Part shown: positions 1 through 9,112 of the stretch, piece by piece
How the letters are laid out: every line of letters begins with the position of its first letter
Numbering within the stretch: position 1 is the first letter of the stretch
NCBI GenBank assembly: GCA_029339195.1
Contig: JAPTJF010000665.1
Span: forward strand, 1 to 22,317
From: Micractinium sp. NFX-FRZ
Lineage: Eukaryota > Chlorophyta > Trebouxiophyceae > Chlorellales > Chlorellaceae
DNA length: 22,317 bases
Direction: 5' to 3'
The notes under the pieces: model-generated
Told to the model about the DNA's origin: nothing
The model's input: only the letters and a program-made list of their open reading frames with translations
Database searches by the model: none
Made by a program: the position numbers and the translations under genes

Positions 1-914
1 TGCCGCTGCCGGTTGGGTGCAGCAGCGCATGGCAGCATCGTACCGAGCTCTGCACGACTACACCTGCCAGTGCATCCTGCAGGTGGGGCGAGGGAGGGGA
101 GCGCTGCCAGGGAGGCCGCTTGCCTGCCTGCCTGCTTGCCTGCCCGCTCCTTTGCACCATCACGTTTGCGCAGCCCTCTTTCCGCCTTTCATCACACACG
201 AACATGCCTTACCCTTCCGCGCCCGCAGGCAACCGAGGAGCTCGCCGCGGCAGAGGCGCGGCGACCGGCTGTCATTGCAGCTCAGCCCACGCTGCGCCTG
301 AACCTGCCCGACGCGCTGCAGCAACCGCCGACACGCCTGGACATGTGTCGTGAATGCGCAGAGATGTTGGAGGAGGTGGGCGGGTGGTGTGCTGGTGTGT
401 CGGCGGGGGTGACGGCTTATAGAGTGCAATGTGCATCTCGTGCCTTCCATTCCTGGATGCGTACCCTGCCGTGACGTGCCCATGGCTGGCTGAAAACACT
501 TGGGTGGCCAAACATTTGCCTGGCCGCCTGCCTGCCTGCCTGCCTGCCTGTCCCCTGCAGGCAGAGAGGGAGGAGCTGGCACACATTGTGCATGGGGAGC
601 ATCTCCGGCAGCTCTTTCAGCAGAGGGGCTTGCAGCCTGCCTCCGTCGCTGCCAGCCAGGCATTGGCAGAGGCAGCATCAGCGCCGCCTGCTTATGAGGC
701 ACAACAAGGCTGGCAGCGGCGGCAGCAGTGCGGCGCCGGCAGTGGCGGCAAGGAGGATGAGCCGGCCACGCCCATGCAGCAGCAGCAGCAGCAGCAGCAC
801 ACCTCTTCAGAAGAGGAGCAGGAGCAACACGTTTGCAGCGAGCACTTTGTGCCTGCCACCCAACAAGCCACCGCAGCAGGCCCCGCAGCGACAGTAGCGC
901 AGCGACTAGCTTAG
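1..914 (+). CDS. 3' end of an unrecognised Q-rich, probably helical protein (partial, three exons)
   Basis: Three exons join cleanly in phase 0: (before 1)-82, 229-375 and 561-914, with stop TAG at 912-914. The introns at 83-228 and 376-560 start GTGGG and end in pyrimidine-rich CAG. The visible product has about 190 residues. It is rich in Ala, Glu, Gln and Arg and looks alpha-helical or coiled-coil around CRECAEMLEE and the following AEREELAHIVHGEHLRQLF. After that comes a low-complexity tail with seven consecutive Gln (777-797) and an acidic stretch (SSEEEQEQ). I do not recognise the family and see no catalytic motif. The N-terminal part lies outside the window, so the missing exons may hold the diagnostic domain. 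The exon joins are supported by frame and phase only. The final exon could be less constrained than the model implies, because its low-complexity tail gives little coding signal. Confidence 0.55.
777..797 (+). repeat. (CAG)7 coding microsatellite
   Basis: Seven uninterrupted CAG codons encode polyglutamine in the last exon of the first gene. It is one of three CAG/CTG-class tracts in the window; the others are intronic, at 4878-4901 and 20285-20332. Confidence 0.9.
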
Positions 915-1615
915 CAGGCGGGCAGCACCGTGCACTGCCCGCTGCTCCTGCGCGCTGTTGTACTCTTTATGCCTTGAGTTGGTCATTTCGCCCTCGCCGT
1001 TCCTCAACCTTTACCCTCTTGCATCGCATCACGCCCGCCATAACGCTGCCTCACACCACCCACACCCGCTCACCTTGCGTGTGCCTCATTACTCTGACGT
1101 CCTTGGCCCTGCTCTGCTACCGGGAAGGAACGATTGCTGCAAAGCTTCTGGCCAGCTGGCTTCCCACAGGCCCCAGCGCTCGGTGCAACCGACTGGCTGC
1201 CTTTCCTGACCACCTTCAAATGTCCACTCGTCGCCCCTCTCGAATCGCGCGTGTCAACTGAGAGCAATAGGCACAGTTCTGCTCATCGCAGGCGCCCGTG
1301 GGAACCGAGAGAAGCCGAGGTTGTGGCAAGGTTGGTGGGGGACCAGAGGGCTGCCTAGCACTCACACACTGCCCCAACTGGCCATTGGCACCCCCAACGG
1401 TGCCGAATTCGTAACCAACACCACGTGGGAGGCTGTAAAGGACAAAACTGGCTTAGCTTGCGTGGCAAAACGTGTCCGAGCTCTGCGAGCCAACCGGCCG
1501 CTGCCGCACAATGGCGCCAATCCTCAAGGCACTGCACGCTGATCAAGACTCAAAACAACGCGTGTTCCGTTTCTCAAGCCCCGCTGTGGTCAGGAGCTCC
1601 CTGCCGTCAGCGCCA
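915..1615 (+). other. Intergenic: 3' UTR of the first gene and 5' flank of the vWA gene
   Basis: About 700 bp with no supportable coding exon. Open frames here are short and lack recognisable sequence. A TGTAA motif at 1434-1438 could be the poly(A) signal of the upstream gene, which would give a 3' UTR of about 520 nt. GGCGCCAAT-type motifs occur at about 1512 and again next to the start codon at 1616. No clear TATA box was seen. Confidence 0.5.
1434..1438 (+). terminator. Possible TGTAA poly(A) signal of the first gene
   Basis: TGTAA is the usual poly(A) signal in chlorophyte algae. This is the first copy after the stop at 914, but the distance of about 520 nt is long, so the assignment is tentative. 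Confidence 0.3.
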
Positions 1616-4600
1616 ATGGCGCGCCGCCCCGGCCTTAGGGCCGCATTTGGGGCCCTACTTGTCGCGTGTGCGGCCTCCAGCGTTGCAGGTAAGCAAACGG
1701 TGGCTGCAGTGATCATTGTGTTCGAGGAGCAGCACCTTTGCTCGGAGGCCGCGCCCCGCGAGCTGGGCCTCCCACCCCAGCGTGCTTTGCTTGCACAGTG
1801 TCATGGCGTTGGGTGGCAAGGCCTGGACGGCATCCTGAGGTAGCCTGTTCCGGCCCAGCCTGTATCTCACCAGCCACCCCGACATGCGTGCAAGGTCTCT
1901 TGATCGGCGTACATGTTCTCCTCGAGTGCCCAGAGCAGCGCTAGCCGGCGGCCTGTCTCCAGCCAGCTTCAGGAGTTCACCCAGCTGCCGCACCCGACAC
2001 GCCCGCTTTGCCCACACTCCCCGACCCACAGGCCGCGTGCTGCTGGAAGAGAATGCCATCCCCACGCGCACAGCTGAAGGCACGCAGGGTTGCTGCCCCT
2101 GGATGCAGCCTCTGATTTGCAGCAGATGCTGCTGCACTTGCAGCATGCAGCAGCAACCTCCGTGCACCGGTCGCCCACAACCGCCGGCCCCGCCGCCCTC
2201 GCCCGCCACCTCTTGCCTCTTCTGCACGTTTGCACATAACTCTCCTGCGTGCACAACATTCAGCGCACAGCGACGCGTGTTGAGCGACTCCATCAAATGT
2301 GGACATCCCTCTGCACCCTAAACACACATGCGCCTTTGAATCAGCCCAACACAAATGCGTCCTCCCAGGGCTGCAGAGCGGCTGCGGCTGAGGCGCGCCG
2401 CCTGGCGCCGAGCCTGGGCGCCCCTCCTCACCCCAGCCTCCCCACACCCGTATCTCCCCCCTCATGCATGCAGAGCGGCGCATGCTGATTGACACCGCCG
2501 GGCTGGTGCTGGGCCTGGACGGCAGCGAGGCGGACGCCGGCGCCGAGCTGCCGCTGCTGGTGGGCGGCCCGGGGGAGGCCAGCTGGGCGAGCACCGAGAA
2601 CCCGGCCATGTCGGTACGGCTGTACAACGCAGGTGAGGTTTGTGTGTGGTGGGGGCAGGGCAGAGGCAGGGGCTGAGGTGGTGGGGGGCTCGAAACATGG
2701 AGGAGCACCCCCGCAAGGGATTGGGGCAGGGGCAGGGGTGACGCTATGCGTGAGAGGGGAGGCAGGGCATGCAGTGGGAGCCCAGCGGGAGCCCAGCAGT
2801 GGGAGTCCCGTGCTGGGTCACGGTGGTTTGGCTCAACAACAATGCAGGTCGAGGCGGGGTGAGGGGACCTGGGGCGGGGACAGTGATCGAGGCAGGGCAT
2901 GGGAGGAGAGCAGGGGCATGGCAGGAGGCGTGGGCAGACGCATCTCCCTGCCACCTCTGCATGCCGCCTCCTGCACCCACCGTCACCCCACGCTTTGGCT
3001 CGCACCCCTCCTCTCACTCTCCCGCAAGCTACGTCGTCGCCTCGCAACCGCTCGGCAACCTTCCCCTGCTGTGCTGCCCGCCGACTTGCTTGCGCCCACC
3101 CTCCTCACCCACACCCCCTCGCTGCCCTCCCGCAGGCTGCGACACTGCCTATGGCAGCTCCCCCAGCCGCCGCGCCTTCTGCCCTCACCCGACACCCCAC
3201 GCTGCGGCTGGCTCACACACCTCCCCTTACGGTTTGCAGGCTACGACACCGCTTATGGCGGCTCTGCCGTGTTCACCGCCCCCGCCGCCGGCGCCGCCGG
3301 CACGTATGCCGTCAGCACCGAGCTGCTGGGCGTCACCGACAGCGCGTGGGGCGACGAGTTCACCGCTGTGAGGCCGGCATGCGGTCCTTGGGGGGTGGAT
3401 GGCACAGTGACTGGCCGCAGCTGCACGGGCGCGGCACTCGTGGGCGCTCAGCGCGGCAGGGTGTGTGTGGAGTGCATCGTCGCGCGGATGTGGCTCCCTT
3501 GGACGCTGCCACACGTCACCTCAACCTCAACTGCCCCTCGCTGCTTGCTGTCCCCCCCGCCGCCGTTGCGCAGGTGGCGTGGTACAAGGCCAGCGGCAGC
3601 GCGGACCCCAGCCAAGTGCTGCTGCAGGTGTCATATGCCAGCGATTTGGGGGACTGGGGTTCCTCTGCCACCTGGCGGGTGGGCGGCTTCACCGACAAGT
3701 CCCAGGGGTGAGGCGCAGCACAGCACAGCACAGCACAACACAGCACAGCACGCTCTGTGCATGATGACACGAGTGGTCCACAGCTGGCGGGGGTGGGCAC
3801 TGGGGAAGGGCGGCTCAGCGGCCAGGCCCAGGGGTGAGGCACAGCAGGGTGCACGGCATGCCTTGCGGGGAGGCAGAGGAACGCAGAGCAGAGCGAGGGG
3901 CACAGATGGCAGAGAATGGCAGGGCACCTGCCCGCCTGCCCATGCTGCCTTGCCTCCTGCTCCTGCTCCTGTCCTGCTCCCTGTGCCAACAGCTGCCCCG
4001 CCCTGCCCCCGCCCCCCCTGTGCCCCTGCCACAGCTTTGTGCGGCTGCAGGGCTTTGACGCCGCCGCCCCCTGGACCGTCGCCCCCGACTGCTGGCAGCA
4101 GCTGGCAGTGGTGAAGGCCGGCAACCAGCTCACCTTTTACTACAACAAGGACGCGGCAGGTTGGCTTTCCACGTGGCGCTTGCCTGCTTGCCTGTCTCTC
4201 TTGTCTCTCCGCACGGCTGGCTGGCTGGCTGGCCGGCCGGTGCACATTGCCACCGCATCCTCTTCCCTCCCACTCATCCCCTGCCTTCCCCTGCTCCCTG
4301 TTCAGGCATGCAGCCAGCGCTCACCGCGGTCTCAATCAACGACTGCCGCACCTCCGGCCCAGAGCTCACCGCCACCCATCCTCCTTCCCCTGTTTACCCT
4401 TTCGCTGCCCGCCCGTTTCCCCTGTGTCCAGGCAACGCCAGCGCTGACCCCTGGTCTCAATCAACGGCTACGCCACCTCCTGCCTCGTGCCTTCCCATGT
4501 TCACCCCTTCCTTCTCTTCCTCGTCCCTCCCCTGTGTTCAGGCAACGCCAGCGCTGACGTGGTCATCAACGACTACGGCACCTCCGGCCTGGTGCTGGGT

Positions 4601-7600
4601 GTGGACTACGCCCTGCTGGGCGGCGGCGGCAACGCCACCGCCACCCTGGACCCTGCCCTGCTGGCGCAGCCCGGCCTGGGCTGGCTGGGAGGCAACCTGG
4701 GCATGCTGGCGGTGTACAGCCGCGCTGTGGACGCTGCCGGCATTGCCGCCATCTATGATGAGCAGCAGGCAGCCAACCGGTTCACAGAGGCGCTCTGCAC
4801 GCGGGTGGGTGAGGTCGGCAGGGGTGGACAGCAGGGGCGGGCCGGGGGCGAACCTCGGGCAGGGGCTGGGAGTGACAGCTGCTGCTGCTGCTGCTGCTGC
4901 TGGTGTCGCTGGTGGCATGCAAGCAGCGCCGCGGAACGCGCCCACCACCTCCACCGTAACGGCAGCGTTGAAGTGTGTTGCCGCCTGGTTATCTGCTGCC
5001 GCTCGCTACTGACGGTTGGGGCGGTCGGCACAGTGTGTGCCCCACCCGACTTACAGTGGGGCATCTTTTAGCACAACTGGATAAAGAATCCAATGCAGGT
5101 TGGGTGGGTGGGAAAGCAGGCTGGCATGCAAGCCAGCAGATCGAGTAAGACCGCACAGAATGGTGTGCGGGCGGTAGCGGCGGCCCTTCAGCCGCTGCCG
5201 CCGTACTGCGCTGCAGTACTGCCGCTCCGCTGCAGCAGATAACAGCAGTTATAGCTGGGCTATAACATATAGCGGTTTTATGGAAACACCCGCCTGCCCT
5301 AATGTCGGTAGGTTGGAGTGCCTGCCTGATCCGCAACCAACCCCGCTCCACCCCCCGCTGCAGGTGCCGGTGACCAGCGTCAGCCCCGCTCCCGCCAGCC
5401 CCGCGCCCGGCGAGTCCCCCGCCCTGCCCCCCGCGGCCAGCCCCTCCCCCGGCCTCAGCCCCACCCTGTCCCCTGAGCTGAGCCCCGCCCCCGGCGCCAG
5501 CCCCGTCCCCTCCCCACCACCCAGCGTCACCCCCGCTGCCTCTCCGCCCCCCGCCAGCCCCCCTCCCGGCCTCAGCCCCGACCCCTCCCCCTCCCCTAGC
5601 AACGGCGGCGGCAGCGGCGGCGGCTTCCCCTGGCAGCAGAGCCCCCCTGCCAGCCCCCCTACCACCGGCGGCGCGCAGAGCCCTCCTCCCGCCGCCGGCG
5701 TGCAGAGCCCTCCTCCCACTGGCGGCGTGCCCACCCCCACCCCCGGCGGGGTGACCAACCCTCCCGGCAACACCTCCGACCCCAGCCCCTCCACAATCGA
5801 CAAGAGCACGGCGCGGGTGGACGGCAGCGGCACCGCTGGCTCCGTCAAGAACGTGCTGCAGCTGACCGGTGGCTCGGGTGAGCGTGCGAGCCCCTTTGCT
5901 GCTTGCTGCTGCCTGCAAGACAGCAAACAAGTGCAAGGTGGAAGCTGAGCTGGCATGTGTTGCCCTCGGCTGCCACCCACCGTCGACCCCGCTGCCCAAC
6001 TGCTCCCCCAAAATGCAGCCCGAGCATCTCACCTTGTCTCCACCCACCCCACCCACCCACCACCCACCACTCCTACACACACTTTCTCCTGCAGAGCTGG
6101 CCAGCGTGAGGGAGGATGCCTCCAAGCAAGAGTGCCGAAGCGTGCAGCACACAAGGCTTCCACCTCCATGACTCGCTGTTCTCACCCTCTCCCCCTCCCT
6201 CCCCGGCCTCTCCCGCAGAGCTGGCCAACGTGAGGGAGGACGCCTCCAAGCAGGAGGGCCTGAAGCAGGCGGTGCTGCTGTCCCTCAACCTGGACCCCTC
6301 CTACACCACCGTCAACATACAGATCAACATCATCAACGTCTTCCAGCGCCCAGTGCCACAGACCACTCGCGTGGAGGTGAGTCCGGGCCCAGCGCGACGG
6401 TGCAGGGGTGGCGCTGGCGTGGCGTGTTGATGTGCCTCAGGAGGGGGCCGGCGGGGGCGTGAAGGGGAAGGCAGGAGAGGAGGGTATGTCGGCGCTGCGT
6501 TGCTCTGGCTATTACAGTGTGCTGAGCCCCGCCACTCTTCTGACCCATCTTCTCTCCCCCTGCCGCTCCCTGCCCTGCCCCTCTTTGTGCCAGATCACGG
6601 AGTGGGTGGTGGTGTGCGAGTACATCCTCATCCCCACCTCCGTGTGCCCCATCGAGGTGCTGGTCAAGGAGGAGATCAACGTGTACCTCTTCATCCGCGT
6701 GCAGCAGCCCGTCATCCCCTGGTGGAAGGGTGCGTGGAGTTGGGTGCTGTATGGGCCGGCAGAAGGCAGGCTGGTGGCCCGGGCGTCCAACTGGCTTTTC
6801 AGCTAGCTAATATTGGGAAGGCCTCCTGGGAAGCTGCCTGCGCCAGGGGCCCTGCCCTGGCCCCCATGCGTCCACCGTACCATCTCACCGCCCCGCCCTG
6901 CACCCCGCCTACTCCACCGCACCATCCCACCGTCCCTCCCTGCACCCACCCGCTGCACCCGCCCGCTGCTCCCTGCCTCTCCCCCTCCCCCTCCCCCCCC
7001 TCAGGCCCCACCGCCACGGTGTGCCAGTGCGACGAGGAGGGTGTGTGCCACGAGGAGACGCCCCCCGTGCCGCCGCCCCCCGTCATCCCCGAGTGCTCCG
7101 CCAACATCTGCTTCCTGCTGGACGGATCCAGTGAGCGGGCTGGGTGGCGGTCCAGTGCACCTGTTGCTGTCCAGTGCACCTATATTCCAATGCGCCTGTT
7201 GACAGCAGAGGGGGGTGGGAGGGGCAGGCAGGCAGCCTCACCAGTGCACAACGCAACGCTCCCACCGCTCAGCCCACCACCTGCGTCCTCCCTGGCAGGC
7301 ACGACACCATTTGTGCCTGCCTGTCTGTTTGCCTGCGGCCTGTGGGCCTGTGGGCCAAAGTCCAAGGAGGCTGCCTGCTGAGCGCCTGCGGACCTCGCCT
7401 ACCCGGCCTAACTGGCTCATCCCTGCATCTGCGTCCCCTCTGCCCCCGCTGCCCCCCCCCCCCCCCACCCCCCCCCACCCCCTTGGCAGAGTCGCTGATC
7501 AACGTGGACGGCTGGAACGACGTGGTGGCCGCCGCCCGCTCCATCATGTACTCCATCTCCTCCGCTGACGCCATCTTCGACGTCTTCTGGTTCTCAAACG

Positions 7601-9112
7601 AGGTGGAGCGCATCGGCGAGGGGCCGGTGAGGGGGTGCGCGGGTGGGCAGGTGGAGGGGGCCGAGTTTGCAAGGGCCGGGTGAGGGAGCGGAGTGGGAGC
7701 AGAGGTTGCTGGGTGGCCGCCGGCTCGCGGAGGCCTGCCGGCGGTTCCACAAAGGAGTTGGCACGCCAGCGGGGAGGGGCTGGCTGGGTGAGGAGGAGAA
7801 GAGTGGTGGGGATGGGGCGGCCAATGAGGAGAGCAGGGAGGGACAATTGGAGGGCAAGGGAGGGGAGGGCAGGGGGCGGGGGCCTCGCCGGAAAGCGTGC
7901 TCAGCAGGGCAGCAGGGGTGAGGCTCGTTCGCTGCGCTGCGCTGTGCCACAGGTGGCGTGCCCTCCCCTGCCCCCCGCCCCCCACCCCGCCCCCCTGCTG
8001 CCACTCTTCCCGTGCGTGTGCCACGTGTGCAGGTGACGGGCGCCCAGGTTGCCGCCGACAACTCCTTCATCCGCACCATGGTCAACACGCTGCCCAACGC
8101 GCACGGCACGTACATGGCGCAGGCCATCTCCACATGCCAGGTGGGCGCCGGGGGCGTGGTGGGTGGGTGGGGGGCCTTGGGCTGGCTTTCGGGGGAGGGG
8201 GGGGGGGAGGGGAGTGTGCACACATGGGCCAGCTGCGCTTGCCAGGGCAGGGTGGGGTTTGGGGTGCCCGTGCCAGGTTGTGGTGGGGTGCAGGTGCGGG
8301 GGCGCAGAAGGGAGTGTGCATAGATGGCGCAGGCGCTCGGCCACATGCCAGGTGGCACGTGTGTGTGGGTGGAGGGGGGGGTGGAGAGATGAGCAGAGTG
8401 CGCATGCATGTCCCAGGCGGGTGCCCGGCCCGCGGGCCCTGTGTCGAGACAAGTGTGCTCAGACCTCGTCAAGTTCACGCTCACGTGCATGCTAAACCAA
8501 GCAAGCCTGCATCACCCTGCTCCATGGCACGGCTGCAGGGCGTGCTGAATGGCGAGGAGGTGGGCACCGCCAAGACGATTGTGCTCATCACCGACGGCAA
8601 GCCCACGGACCGGGAGGCGACGTTTGGGGCAGCAGACGCCGTCAAGGTGTGGGGGCGCAGGGCATGCAGGGGAAGGGGAGTGATTTGGAGTGGCATGCCG
8701 CTGGCATGAGCGGTTACCAAGGTTGAGGGTAGCAAGTTGGTTGGCGTGGCCGCTGGCGACGCCCCCTCCCCCGGCCTCTGCCGCCCTGCCACCTGCCTCT
8801 TCAACCTTCCCACCCTGTAGGCCAGGGGGCTTAGCAATGGTGGTGGTGCGTGCCTTTGCGACATTGATCATGACACGCTCACCTGCCTGCCCGCTCACGT
8901 GCGTGCCCCCTTTCTTCCTTTGATTAATCATTTATGTGTAGGCCGAGGGCATTAAGATGGTGGTGGTGGGTGCCGGCGACATTGACTACGAAACGCTCAA
9001 GCAGCTGGCCACCGGCCCCTCCTTCACCTTTGCCAACTCCAACCTCAACACCGCCGAGCTGCTGCTGCTGGCCGACCTGGCATCCAACAGCGTGTGCCGG
9101 GAGCTGGACTAG
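1616..9112 (+). CDS. Secreted LamG - Pro/Ser-rich - vWA domain protein (14 exons, 779 aa)
   Basis: Exons: 1616-1688, 2474-2632, 3240-3367, 3574-3707, 4035-4159, 4542-4804, 5364-5877, 6219-6376, 6594-6729, 7005-7130, 7490-7626, 8033-8140, 8539-8646, 8942-9112. They total 2340 nt and are in frame throughout. Residues 1-24 form a signal peptide (basic start, then AFGALLVACAASSVA), which decides the start. Residues about 60-290 form a laminin-G/concanavalin-like domain ending GNLGMLAVYSRAVDAAGIAA, a typical LamG_3 closing strand. Residues 295-430 are Pro/Ser-rich, like algal hydroxyproline-rich glycoproteins. Residues 440-590 are unassigned and include a small Cys cluster (CQCDEEGVC). A vWA domain fills 590-779 with a full MIDAS: DGSKS, the Thr of HGTYMAQA, and the Asp of LITDGKPTD. 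I infer an extracellular or cell-wall adhesion protein. A two-gene split near 5070-5280 is possible, but phase 0 on both sides (4804/5364) favours one gene. Confidence 0.85.
1689..2473 (+). other. Long first intron of the vWA gene
   Basis: This 785-nt intron has a consensus GTAAGC donor and a GCATGCAG acceptor. The split Glu codon (G + AG) joins the signal peptide to ERRMLIDTAGLVLG. A stretch near 2031-2090 (reading GRVLLEENAIPTRTAEG) lies behind an ACAG and could in principle be a small exon. I see no homology that requires it. Large first introns often carry regulatory sequence, but none is identifiable here. Confidence 0.5.
2984..3265 (+). repeat. Tandem echoes of the exon 3 acceptor (about 104-108 bp unit, 3 copies)
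   Basis: The real acceptor and exon start at 3240 (G-YDTAYGGS) is preceded by a copy at 3136, which reads G-CDTAYGSS after an intact CCCGCAG. A more decayed copy lies at about 3028, where the AG has changed context (GCAAGCTACG). The intron sequence upstream also repeats: CACCCCACGCT occurs near 2986 and again near 3195. The copy spacing is about 108 and 104 bp. The copy at 3136 has no usable downstream donor, so it is not a plausible extra exon. Confidence 0.8.
3715..3751 (+). repeat. Imperfect (CAGCA)n pentanucleotide microsatellite
   Basis: About seven CAGCA units with one A variant lie directly after the exon 4 donor (GTGAGG at 3708). The same seed (GAGGCRCAGCA) is repeated behind the donor echo at 3827-3850, but it has not expanded there. 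Confidence 0.85.
3810..3853 (+). repeat. Donor-side echo of the exon 4 end
   Basis: CCCAGGGGTGAGGC at 3701-3714, the true exon 4 end plus donor, recurs exactly at 3827-3840, offset 126 bp. The similarity extends upstream into exon 4 sequence (GGGCGGCT) and downstream into the CAGCA seed. It therefore supplies an alternative GTGAGG donor 126 nt into the intron. Confidence 0.8.
4296..4500 (+). repeat. Two tandem echoes of the exon 6 acceptor and exon start
   Basis: The true exon 6 start at 4542 (NASADVVINDYGTSG) is preceded by two partial copies behind intact acceptors. One has its AG at 4430-4431 and reads G-NASAD before diverging. The other, with AG at 4304-4305, keeps an open frame reading about VSINDCRTSG. 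The spacings are about 126 and 110 bp. Both echoes share GGTCTCAATCAACG where the exon has GGTCATCAACG, so they are closer to each other than to the exon. This points to stepwise duplication. Confidence 0.85.
4805..5363 (+). other. Intron 6 of the vWA gene, between LamG and the Pro-rich exon
   Basis: The 559-nt intron starts GTGGGTGAG and ends CCCCCCGCTGCAG; both sides are phase 0. It holds a (GCT)8 tract at 4878-4901 and an unusually AT-rich patch around 5235-5280 containing GCTATAAC and CATATAG. That patch and the open frame beginning at 5280 are the main arguments for an alternative promoter or second gene start, which I consider less likely than a single transcript. Confidence 0.55.
4878..4901 (+). 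repeat. (GCT)8 intronic microsatellite
   Basis: Eight pure GCT/CTG units lie in intron 6 of the vWA gene, about 75 nt after the donor. Confidence 0.9.
6095..6133 (+). repeat. Echo of the exon 8 acceptor and exon start
   Basis: Behind an intact TCCTGCAG, this copy encodes ELASVREDASKQE. The true exon 8 at 6219 encodes ELANVREDASKQE. The offset is 124 bp. Thirteen codons are nearly identical and then the copy degenerates (CRSVQH) towards a stop. It is the least decayed echo in the window and a potential decoy 3' splice site. Confidence 0.9.
6872..6950 (+). repeat. 41-bp tandem repeat in intron 9 of the vWA gene
   Basis: A C-rich unit beginning CCACCGTACCATCTCACCG at 6872 recurs at 6913 with a few substitutions. 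It lies in the pyrimidine-rich 3' half of the intron, before the acceptor at 7004. Confidence 0.7.
8213..8360 (+). repeat. Donor-side echoes of the exon 12 end (about 105 bp period)
   Basis: The true exon 12 end (ATGGCGCAGGCC ... CACATGCCAG, donor at 8141) recurs clearly at 8323-8353 with the donor GT intact, and in a more decayed form ending CCAG at 8244. The CCAG ends fall at 8140, 8244 and 8351, giving spacings of 104 and 107 bp. The two echo copies also share GGAGTGTGCA upstream. Confidence 0.75.
8818..8880 (+). repeat. Echo of the last-exon acceptor and exon start
   Basis: A copy of the final exon start lies behind an intact CCCTGTAG. GCC at 8821 aligns with GCC at 8942, offset 121 bp, and about 60 nt are alignable, including ATGGTGGTGGTG and CGACATTGA. 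Two small insertions break the frame, so use of this acceptor would truncate the vWA domain. Its pyrimidine tract is better than that of the true acceptor. Confidence 0.85.

Noticed and set aside
1977..3047. 356-codon minus-strand open frame
   Set aside because: It lies antisense to exon 2 and introns of the vWA gene and is low-complexity Pro/Arg/Ser. The sense strand has domain-level support.
3136..3231. The acceptor echo at 3136 as a genuine extra exon
   Set aside because: The only GT near its end lies directly against the true acceptor at 3239, leaving no room for an intron.
5071..5280. Gene boundary splitting the LamG part from the vWA part
   Set aside because: A TATA-like patch and an ATG at 5280 make it conceivable. 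However, the 4804 donor and 5364 acceptor agree in phase 0, the acceptor is strong, and the vWA half would otherwise lack a signal peptide.
4989..6185. 398-codon minus-strand open frame
   Set aside because: It is the antisense shadow of the Pro/Ser-rich exon, a Gly-rich stretch produced by the complement of proline codons.
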